Assembly (NCBI GenBank): GCA_026874595.1
Contig: CM049319.1
Coordinates: 60,458,917 to 60,522,916, forward strand
Source of the DNA: Sipunculus nudus
Lineage: Eukaryota; Annelida; Sipuncula; Golfingiida; Sipunculidae
DNA length: 64,000 nt
Reading direction: 5' to 3'
Shown piece by piece: positions 48,987 through 61,455 of the stretch (its first letter is position 1; each line of letters opens with the position of its first letter). The translations under genes and the position numbers were made by a program. The notes beneath the pieces are model-generated. The model had not been told where the DNA came from. It did no database searches and was given only the letters and a program-made list of their open reading frames with translations.

Positions 48987-51900
48987 ACATATATAACGGA
49001 ATCATTATATCTTAAACAGTGTAGGTCGGCGTAAGATCATGGTCGTCACGGGTACAGTCATGCCTGTGACGGGGATCCTGACGGCCTTCGCTCCGTCCTA
49101 CCCACTGTACGTGTGTCTCCGGTTTATACTAGCCATGGCACATATAAGCATGAACACTACTGGTTATGTACTAGGTGAGTATATAAAGACTGTCATATTC
49201 TACAATTCATTGATATCATGTAGATTTCTCAAAATTTGTAAATATTGACTGATTTTATAGTCTTCTTATCAAAATAGTAATCCTACCATCTGACAAAAGC
49301 GTAGCCACAGTTGAATCATATATATCTCTCTCTATTGATTTATGGTTTCAAAGGAGAATTTTCATGAGCCTCCGTGCATGTCCAGAAACAAGAGTCTAGG
49401 TACAGTCGTTACGATATGGGCTCTGTTTACAGATGACCGCTTCTTTTAAGGTCTCAAAAATAGAGAGAGAAAAAGGAATAAAATCGCAAAAAAATAAAAG
49501 GTGGCGCCACCAATCTACCGAAACTGATGAAACACTTCATGATCGATATCCATGCAAAGAATCATGGTGATCAATGCATTTGTTGTTCAGATACTTGAGC
49601 TTTTGTATCAAATGTTCCATTATTCTGAGGGGTACTTCGGAGCCCCATAGCTCAAAGAATATGGGTAACAGAGACCTAATTCCAGGTTTCCATGGCGATT
49701 TTTCATGGACCTCTCTGGATGTTAAGTACGAAGATTCCAGGTCTAGTGGTTACGATTTGTGCCCTGTTAACGGACGGACAGGCAGACGGACAGACAGCTA
49801 CACGGATGATGGACAAAGAGTAATCGCTATAGCTCAGATGACTTTTAGTCAGCTGAGCTAAAAATTAAGCATTAATAAACTGAAGAAAATATTTGCCTTC
49901 ATCAGGTGTGTATACGTTCAGCCCTGTTTGTGTGTGTTTTCGTGTGTTTGTTCACAACACATTACCCAAACGATAATGAACGGGATCTCATGACCTTTTT
50001 TAAGGAATATTCGGAATGGGCCAAGAAAAAAATCGATTAGTTTTTGGTGTTAGTCCGTCACATGATCCGGATTCAGGAACTTCATCAATCACACATGGCG
50101 GAGGCTTGCATACCTTGATATGCAGGTTTCTAGTTATAAATACATCAGTCGCCTTATCAGTCGAATATACTCTCACACGACTTTTGTTAAGATTTTGGCG
50201 GCACAACATAATCCACTTTAAAACACGTAAAATTTGCGAAATTTGATGGGGTTGACAGCTCGCAAACAAAAAAAAAAAAAATGAAACGGCAATGTGTCCA
50301 AATTTTACCAAGTGCACTAAAAATAAGGGAGACTATACATAGAAGTTATCAATATTATTTTGATCACCTGCTTCATGAAAATAACATGCAAAATAAAATT
50401 TCCAAAAAAGTGGTGACACATGTGATAGAAGCGAAAATAGAATTCCAGTATAATCAACCTTCTCAAGTATTATAGGGTTTAGATTCTCAATTAAAATAAT
50501 ATTAATGACATTTAACCAGTATAAAATAATACGAATTCTTAACCTGTATTTGTTATAATAGGACTTGACCTCCAAAGTTCACCTTGTTCTTAGTGCATAC
50601 AGGTGTATATGGTCACCTGAAATTTACAAAACATTGTAAGTTCCAGTGTCACAATTGGTTTTGACCTTTTAGGCCAAAATAAAAAAAAAGGTATGGTTCT
50701 CAGGCACTTTTTTCAGAAATCAATGCGGGCGGGCGGTTTTTTTAATTTTTATTATTTGGTATGTTTCGATAAAAATGTCAAATTATAAGGGAAAAGCATG
50801 ATAATAACATATTTATTTGGCTAAATAAGTAAAAGCACTACATAATAAAGGAAATTGTATGATTTAATTTTCTTGAAAGAAATGTCCGAGCGGCTGAAGC
50901 TCAAAATTGATAAGTTTCTATTGGAAATCAAAATAAAAATGTTTGATGCCGGGGTTTAAAATTGATGCGGGCGGTGCCAGAGATCCATACCTTTAATTTT
51001 TTTTGGCCTTAAGTCATTTTTTTACAGGCTCAGTGATGTTAATTTTATCGGAAAGCATTCATTTTTCATGTTTAAATAGAACAAATCATACATGGATCTT
51101 TTCAAACATTTCATAATTTATTTTCTTTCTAGCAATATAATATACACATGTGTACAGTGGAACGAGACTTGTTTAAAAATAAATAAACGCAGTAAACAGC
51201 ATGGAGGAATTGTGATTAATGTTTTGTATAAGTGCCTCTTAAACTAATTATGTTAAATTATTCAGTTGCAGAGATGGTTGGTGACCGATATCGGACTCCG
51301 GCCTTGGTGCTACAAATTATCCCCTGGCTACTCGGCTACATGATTCTCCCTTGGATTGCCTATGCCGTTCGTGATGTCTTTTATCTTCACTTGGCCTATA
51401 ATATACCTTCTATTTTCTACTTGTCATACATTGTGTAAGTATTCTTCCATTCCAATTTCCCCAAATTATATTTATATTTATTTTAACCTGCCGAATCCTT
51501 GCAAATTATTTTCGAAATCCCTTTAAAAATATTAGGCCAAAATAAAAAAAAAAAGTATGGTTCTCAGGCACTTTTTTTCAGAAATCAATGCGGGCGGACG
51601 GTTTTTTTAATTTTAATTATCTGGTATGTTTCGATAAAAATGTCAAATTATAAGGGAAAAGCATGATAATAACATATTTATTTGGCTAAATAAGTAAAAG
51701 CACTACATAATAAAGGAAATTGTATGATTTAATTTTCTTGAAAGAAATGTCCGAGCGGCTGAAGCTCAAAATTGATAAGTTTCTATTGAAAATCAAAATA
51801 AAAATTTTTGATGCCGGGGTTTAAAATTGATGCGGGCGGTGCCTGAGAACCATACCTTTAATTTTTTTGGCCTTATCTAAAAATATCGTAATTTAAAATT

Positions 51901-54900
51901 GTTATTATTAGGCCAAAAAATTAAAGGTATGGTTCTCAGGCACCGCCCGCATCAATTTTAAACTCCCGCATCAAAAATTTTTATTTTGATTTTCAATAGA
52001 AACTTATCAATTTTGAGCTTCAGCCGCTCGGACATTTCTTTCAAGAAAATAAAATCATACAATTTCCTTTATTATGTAGTGCTTTTACTTATTTAGCCAA
52101 ATAAATATGTTATTATCATGCTTTTCCTTTATAACTTGACATTTTTATCGAAACATACCAAATAATTAAAATAAAAAAAACCGCCCGCCCGCATTGATTT
52201 CTGAAAAAAAGTGCCTGAGAACCATTCCTTTTTTTATTTTGGCCTCATTCTATTTAAAACATATTTAAATAAGTTATTAAAGTTCATGGCAGATTGAGTT
52301 TTTTTCAAATGTTTTATTTTAGTTTTTTTTGTGTTATAATACTTAAATTGATTGTTTTAACTTTGAATTTTACAAATTTTATGATTTCATTAATTTTATT
52401 AATTTTGTATTATTTAAATTTTATATATTTAAATAATTGTTTTTAGTTTTTTATTTTAATTCTTCTATTTTTAAGTCTGGCCCCGGAGTCGTTGAGGTGG
52501 TTATTTGTTAAAGGCAAAGTAAAACAAGGAGAAAAGACCGTACGGCGGATAGCACGAATAAACAACATAAAATTACTGACACAATTCTCGGTAAAGATTA
52601 AGGTAATCGGAATACCTTTTGTACACATTTATCCTAACCCATGCTTTTGCATATTTACATTATTGCATATTTCAGGACTGTAAACGGGAATGGAAGGGTT
52701 CAAAAGATGCCATGTTTGTTTTGTGGGAGGCCCTCCCCAAGAAAATGTGTGTAATCCAGAAAGTGGTAGACGTCATTTCCAGATGGTTAAGGATTATATT
52801 ATTTATTGCTGATGACTGACAGAGTATTTTTGAGTAGCAAAAAATTTACAATATAGAGGCTTTTGAGATCTCCATATTTTAATAAAACTCATGAAAATGG
52901 TCACTTCTGGTTGTCAGTGATATCCATCCACCTACTTGTAGGCAGGGGCGTCAATATAGGGGGGGATGGGGGTATATATACCCCCCACTTTTTGGCAAGG
53001 GGGGGATGGCCAATGTTATCATCCCCCCCCCACTTTTCAGAGAAATTTATTATAATATTGCAAATGAAATATATTAATAAATAGAATTTAAGACTTTTCA
53101 TCCATTTACTAAAAAAATGTTATATCTAAACCTTGCTTTGAATTGCAAAATAACTTATTTTCTTATTACAATATTATAAATATTTGAAATATGATTAAAT
53201 ATATATATATATAATCATATATAATATAAATAGATACATATATATATAAAGATACCATATATATATATAGATTTATATATATATATATATGTATATATAT
53301 ACATAGTTTAATAGGTCACTAAGAGATGCTGAAAAAGGAATATATGTGTGTGTGTGTTTTTAAATATACAAAGTCATCCCCCCCACCCGGGACGAAAAAT
53401 TGACGCCACTGCTTGTAGGAATATAATGTGATTAGATAAGAATTATAAAGTATAATTGAAAAAATAGGCCAGTGCAGCATAGGGAGGCATTATGGTGGAC
53501 CAATCAAAAGGCTATGGGTATGTAAATGGTCCGAGACAGGGGGCCACTACTAAGTTTGATAAAAACATCAAACTAAGGTAATACTGTTTTTAGGGTATCC
53601 TGAAAAAAGTGAAATTTTCAGAAATTTCAAGGGGTTATTGCCGTTTGGTGGTAACCAATATAATGGTGCAGTCACGGTTTATATCACGTCTAAAAAGCTG
53701 CAAGTAGTGTTAGTGGGCTCTTCTGGCTTGGAGGGAAGCCTTCGGGTAATTCAAAGAACTTTCTCTCCCAACAACATGAAATATATATTCAGTGTGCTAT
53801 TTAGCGCATTCACCTAGGCTGATATAACTGTCTATATACATATGCCTTATTAATAGAAGAAAACATGAAATAAAAGACGTCAGCCTCAACGTTTAATAAA
53901 ATAATAAGAATGAATAAAAAAACTATAAGTAATGTATTCAATAAGAAATGAACATAATAAAAGAAGCAAAGCAAATTTTTATCTATGTATCCATTACACA
54001 AATTATCTTGACAAACTAGTTCATGTCCTTCGAAAAGGGAGTAGGGGGGGGGATGAATAGGACCCCGGGCTACAAGTAATGGACGGCAGGCAGATAACCC
54101 TGTCTTCTTTGTGCTTATTGTGGCTGCTTAAGCCGTAAGTACAGTCTGAGTAGGCTGGGAAAAATTACTAGAATGGACAAGCTGAACAGACCAGGAATAA
54201 AGGAATGTACGGAATGCAGATCAGGCATGGAAATGCGGATAAAAATCGATATTGCCTTAATAAATAAGGTGAGATTAGATATTTGGTCGGGATACGTTCC
54301 TCGGCAAAACGAGTCGAAACATTTAGAGATTTTTGCCGGTTCCGCATGATATGCCAGATGCGTTATATAGAAAATATAGCATGCTGCCCCACCTGTATTT
54401 GTGTATTGTAGATGAAATCTCTCAGCAGTCATATCTCAAATTATATATATAAATAAATATATATTTTATAATATAATATATATTGTTACGAAGACAAATT
54501 ATTCAGGGGAAAATTCTGGACCGATCCGGGATTCGAACCCATGTCGCTGGCGCACATGCCCGGCGTTCCAACCGCTTCACTAGAAAGACAGGTCGGTCCG
54601 CTTTTTATGTAACCCCGTAACACATCCCCTCTTAAGAGCAATCTGCTATCAGAACATGACTATTTATCCTAGGAGTCACACTTTGGCGAGCTTTTCCCTG
54701 GGCCACAAAGTTTACCGTCATCAGGGACGAGCCGCCATTTGTTACGAAGACAAATTATTCATGGGTAAATTTTGGGCCGATCCGGGATTCGAACCCATAT
54801 ATATTTATTTATATGGGTTGAGGAACGTGTGTTCGTGTGTGGATTCCAATTCATACCAGCAAAGATCACATTTAAAGTTTAAAAGCCAACACAATGAACA

Positions 54901-55788
54901 CATAGATTTTGTTAATGTCTTTTTTTCCGTTATTATAAAAGGCATTGTAAATTTGTTTCTTCTCTCCTTTCATGTGCAAGAAACTCAAAATTGCAATAAT
55001 TTTATATCTTCATTTGTAAGCATATAATTATTAAGATAATTATCATATGAGAAATCCAAAGAAAAGGTAAACTCTTCTGTTATAAGAAGCATTGATGTTG
55101 TATTATACAACGTAAATGAGTGACAAAACACCAGTGTTTAACTTTACCATGGTATTAGCATGTAATTAAGATATTATTTCCAATCTTCAGACAGAAGAAA
55201 CAAAGGCCAGTGTGTTAGACTTGTTCAGAGTGGCAGAGACGCGGCGAAATATTCTAATATGTTATTTCATATGGTAAGTTTCAGAAATAAAATATCAGTC
55301 CAAGGAGTCCTGAAGAGCCCAAAATTCTAGTTCTAATAAACATTGGGTACAGACCAGATCCCGGAAACATGATGATACCTATGCAGTTCTCAAGCCAAAG
55401 GAAGGAAGTCCAGATTACTGGTCACATTTCAAAGAACAAAATTAAAAGCTGTTGATTGAGTCTTTAGTATCAAAAATATGTTTTTTATGTAACCTTCAAG
55501 GCTGTGTTAGCAACCATGGAGGGCGACATGACACGTGACTAAGACTGAGAAGAACCAGAAAAGTAAATATGTTGGTTCTTCTCATGAAATTCATCATCTC
55601 TTAATAGGTTGTTAATCCACCTTGCAGCAAGAGTGAGGGATAATTTTTAAGTTTGAGGGAATAATCGCCATTTTGCATTGGGTAACTGTTTGTGGAAAAA
55701 ACTACATTGGGTATTGTTGGTAATAAGTGAAGGTACTTGGTCCAGTTCCGATAGGGCCTCCAGTGCAGGAGAGTAAAGCCACAATTAA

Positions 55789-55828
<40 letters not shown>

Positions 55829-58800
55829 GCAAGACGGGTTGGGGTGCTGAAATATTGCCTTGGTGTGACAGTCAAGACTATAATTCCAAACAAATTTTAA
55901 GTTCTTCCGAGAAACAGCCCGAAACTTCACCATATTCAGTATTAATAAGAAGACAAATAAATATAATTGCCACACCATATATCAAAGGTCACGGTGTGTG
56001 GAGGAAAATATGATTAATTTCACTGAATTACTGCCTGTTTTTAACTCATGTTTCCTAGTTATTGCTGGAAAAAATTATAAATACAGTCCTGGGGCTACAT
56101 CTAGATCTTGGTGTGTGTTTGGGGGCGGGGGGGGGGATGGGCAATTTGTGGTGCCGGCAATTGGTTATACGCATACCTTTAATAATTTTATTAAAAATAT
56201 TGTTAGGCTGTCATTGAATCATAATTATAGCCGAACCCGCTTATTCATGTTTACCATACATGCCAATAATGTGATTTTTTAATCCATAGAGTTAATGTTC
56301 ACGTGACGATGGTATTATTCGTTTTTTTTTTGTGTGTCCAGGTTTGTGTGCAGCATCGTCTATTATGGAATCCTTCTGAACACCACCAACGTCTCCGGGA
56401 ATCCATACCTCAACACGTTCATATTCGCTTGTACGGGCATCCCTGAAGTAATATTCAACACTACAGTGACACATTTCGTCGGCCGCAGAATATTACAGTG
56501 CCTTGGTCTGGCCCTAACCGGTCTGGTACTGCTCTCAACTCTGGCTATTCCATCAGGTTTGATTTAATTTCACATATTTGTTAATTATTTGTATGTATTT
56601 TCGCCCTTTTCATATGCCAAAACAACCTTATAAAAGACTCTTACAATTTCGAACGCAGATCAAATATCTGAGGTATTTGATATAAATTATTATAAACTTT
56701 TATAAACTTATTCATTTTACATGGATTGTACAAATAGTTATTATGACTAATCGAGGCACACTCTATGGCTTTGGTGATGGCGTAGGGTAGTCTGCAAGGG
56801 TGGAGGAAACCGGAGTATGCCGTAGAAAACCACCGGCCTTGGACGGGCAACTACAACCCACTCTCATAGCCACGCCGGGGATCGAACCCGGGTCGCCAGA
56901 GGAGACAGCCAAGCATTGAATTTCAAATCGTTTAAAATTATGGTTACACCTTGTCATATATTTATTAGTTAATTGTTTTTAATTATTATTTTTACATTTT
57001 TTTATTTTGGTATCAGAAATAATGTTCCTATTTTATTCTATGCATATTGCTGCGTTTAATAAATTATATCCCATGAACGTGCTTGAATTGTATCCAAGTA
57101 TAATTTGGGGATTTTGGGCGTGGTATAAAATCGTTATTCCTCTCTTATCTTTGCCCTTGTCACCTATTTCTCACTTAAATCCTTGCATGGACCCTCTCCT
57201 CGGAGTACTTTCTTGTCGACAACCCTGACATGTTCATTTCTCCCACTTTCTCGAAACCGCTCACGGGGGCCGCCATTTTCCTTTCACACTTAAAAACCGG
57301 GTGTCATAGGTCGAGTGTCGAAATTATGCGTATACTGCTAGCTTTCTATAAAAAAAATATGTGGCACAAAGGCGGTACCTGGAAAAGACATAAAATATTG
57401 ACAGGAAGACCTCAGACAAAATAAGGGAATTAATCAACATTTTCCATTACATTCCCTACGTAATGGATCCATGAAATATCGATTTTTTATTACAATTATT
57501 AAAGATGAAAAATTTATCTCGACCTCAGAGGCCCCCTGACTATTGTAATGTTGCCATTAACATTAAGTTGTGGTGAGAAAAGCCTCCATGTCTGTGTTAG
57601 TTTAGCAGGGGACTAGGATACACCCTTGGATAGCAAAATGAGTAGGTACTTGCTACAAGGGAACCCTACACAGATGCGTTAGCTGAGCAAAGGACTAAGA
57701 AAACTTAATACCTAATAAAGCTAAAAGGGAGCAATCGCTACAAGGAAGCCTACATGTACGGGTATTAGCCAAGTAGGGGACTAAGATACCTTTTATAATC
57801 ACATATAGCCAACAGCAGTAAACAGCAGAGGACAAAAGCCTACATGCTTGTATTATTTTAGCAGCTTTTGCATTTCAGGCTCTACATGGGGCACATTTAT
57901 TATAAATATTTACATTACAAAATATTCAATGTGATCAAATTTAAGCTAACACAGTTACTCCTTTACACATGTTAAATATGTTATGCAATGGCATTAGGCC
58001 ACCTTCTCATTAAAACTCTGTTTTTTTTGTGAGTGTAACATTAAATGCACGATTTCTGCACACTGTAAAATTTTCAGCTGTAATTTGTGATATTTTTCAT
58101 TTGATACTTTAAAGCCAGGTTAACAGGTAGTTTCATCAAGTAAAGGTGTTTTCAATCAGTTATCTCTTGAATTTTCACCTAGGTTTATTTTCTAATTAAA
58201 ATAAATTCATGAAATACAATATTGAGATAAAACTAGTTAATAAGCGTATACGTGTAGCATTTCATGCATAGATCTTTGAGATGGTTAGGGATTCCTTTCC
58301 TTACCTGGTACACTTAGTTAAATACTAATAATGGACAAACTTTCACAATTATTTATTTCATTTAATTAGAAAATATTTTTAAAAAGTCCATAATAATTAT
58401 TTTTTTCTCATTTTTTAATTTTTTTTTAAACTGTAGATTAGGTAAACGTAATAGCACGTTGGTTTGTTATGCGCAGCTGGACCCTGATGTGATTGGCTGG
58501 TGCAAAGTTCTCGTCACGGGCAAAACTAAGAATGGACTTAGATCTAGCAATACATGTTGTTTCTATTTTTCTCTAAAATTTTGGGACTAACAGTGTAAGA
58601 AATACTAAGCTTTTGATGAGATCTATAATTTTTAGTTACAGAGGTTTCCCAGTGTGTGACGTCACTGCCAAGTTGACAGTGCTCACAGATGTGCCAATAG
58701 TATTTGAATAAATCACGGACTGAAACTTATTCACGTAATGACTGGTTTTCCTAGGCATTATGTAAAATGACTGAAATGTTTAGACATTTCATCAAATGAC

Positions 58801-60139
58801 TGATTTCACAAACTGACAGATTCACATATATATTATCCTTACATTTTGCGACTGTCAGTAAATGGGTTGCAAAATAATTGCAACCTCTCAAATTAAATCA
58901 GCATTACAGTCCAAAGTTACAAATCAAAGAGTATACCGACAACCGCTTCAGTTTGTTTTTTTTTTGTTGCAGACGACAGCCACGCTTTATATCGAACACT
59001 CCTTTCATTGGCGGGAAAATTTTTCATTTCCCTTGGATTCTGCGTGATCAACATATTCACTGCTGAACTGGTACCGACTCCTGTCAGAAATGTGGCATTA
59101 GGAAGTGGGTCCATTACTGCACGTGTCGGTGGTATCGTGACTCCGTACTTTGTACAAATCGTATGTTTTTCCTTATATAAAAAGAGATTCTGTAGTTAGC
59201 TTCATATTCGCGAGGCTGAAATTTTGCGATATTTAATTTTTTTTTAGTTTTGCGAGCTTCCTTTTTCGCGATCACACCAAAAACGTAAAAAAGTTATTCC
59301 AATTGTAAAAAAAACCATATTTTTATCAATCTGATTATAATCAGATACTATTCTTTCTTTACTTAACTTGTTGCAGTAATGAGTGGGTTTGAGCTATTCA
59401 AAATTTAGCTATTCACGTGCTTTCAAGTTCTGATCCTAATTCTATGAATACAGTAGGTTAGATCAAAACTAATGCATCAAGATAGGTGAGATGAGTAATG
59501 TGGTAATAATATAAATGACTGCATGTGCTTGGGGGGGGGGGGGTCTTATTCCCGAGGGTTTCATTTTCACGATAATATTCCTCTCGCGAATTAGAAACCC
59601 TCTCGAACAAAGAAGCCAATCACAGCGTTTCCTCTTTGTCATATACATAAACAATCTGCGACACCAATCTATTACCCTACTGTGACTCACCATATATATT
59701 TACAAGAAAAATATATTAACTATTTTTAACACTTTAAAAGTACCTTTTTAGAAACACTGAGAAGATACCTCCAGCCATAAATTTATATCATTTGTGTATC
59801 AGATCTTGATTTTTTTAAACATAACAATTAACGATTAACCCTATTTTAATTTTTTTTTCTATAATTAATAAAATAACTTTTATTTCTTCAAGGTTATCTT
59901 TCAGGTGATCAGTGTTCTTATTTCGTTTCTATTGAATTCGTTTTTGTGAAAATATATCAGGTATCCCACTGTTATTAAGGCCCCTTTTCCATGCACGCGG
60001 AAACGCGCGCGGGTGAGCCTGCTTGAGGAGGTCAAGGACGCGAATGCAGTCTGCTTGAGGACGCCCCAGCATAGGCCTCTGTCATGCATGGCGACAAATC
60101 ATACTTAACTGCTGTTCTGCTTGTCTACTTTAATGCATG

Positions 60140-60217
<78 letters not shown>

Positions 60218-61369
60218 AAACATACATATGTGCGGCGGGGGTTTTAAATATCTTATTACCGACTGCGGTAGTTAATAATCTTCTCATTTATAACCTATAT
60301 ACGACCCCCCCCCCCCCCCCCCCCCGCCTTCCTGTCAATAGCACACTGCCGTAATAAAAAATACGGTCCTGCAAGTATAACGAAATTTTAAATGTATACA
60401 TGCATAAACTGAACAGACACATGCTTGACATGATGCCGGGAAGTCTGTGGGACGGGTAATACCTTGTGAAAACAGGTTACCCGAAGGGGGGATTCTGCGA
60501 AAACGCGCGCGTTTCCGCGCAAATGGAAAAGCTCAGTTCAGCGCGATTTTTTGAGCGCGCGCGTGGAAAAGGGGCCTTAAGCATTTGGGCGTGGTCCACA
60601 AAACGCTATTCCTTTATAAACTTTGTTGATACACGTTCCTTGGGTACCAAAATCTTTCCGCGGATAGATTCTTTTTATTCCCGCATCCCCGCGCCCTTAT
60701 CGAAGCCTGACGTTAATTTTTTACCAGGTCTTCGAGAACGATCATGGGGGGGGGGGGGGGGGATGCCATTTTGCGTATTCACTAAATCCAGGATGTCACA
60801 GGTCGCATGTCAAAATTATGGGCATACCCGCCTGTAAAGACAAAAAAAGCTGTACAATACGTAGGATGTCATTTTTAAAATTAGTTTTAATTGAAACCAT
60901 AAAATAGAGTTGTACCTTTGTATGTTTTATTACATTATTATAGCAACTTCTTCATATTTACACGACGCTGTGTTTTTATTTATCTTATACAAGAATTGTC
61001 CTTTAGACGCTCTTAATTTTGATTAACATGTCAGTCATTAAACATGTAATTTTTATGGACTATTTGTTTTGTGTTGTGTATCATTATTTTATCATGATTA
61101 TGATTATGATTATTATTATTATTATTATTATTCTATCATAGTAATAAAAAATTATAAACCCTAGACTTTAATTTGCGTATTGCAGCGAGATGTTCTCAAG
61201 AGCATTCCTCCCAGTTCTACTTACGGTTAAATGACTAACAAACTCTCTCCGCAGATAAACAATCTTTAGAGACTTTTTAAAAGTATTTTTCTGTTATATT
61301 TCGCTGTCCTCACTTATCTCCGACGTCGTAAAACAATCATATGGTTAATGGGGGCTGCTATTTTACGTA

Positions 61370-61412
<43 letters not shown>

Positions 61413-61413
61413 G

Positions 61414-61455
<42 letters not shown>

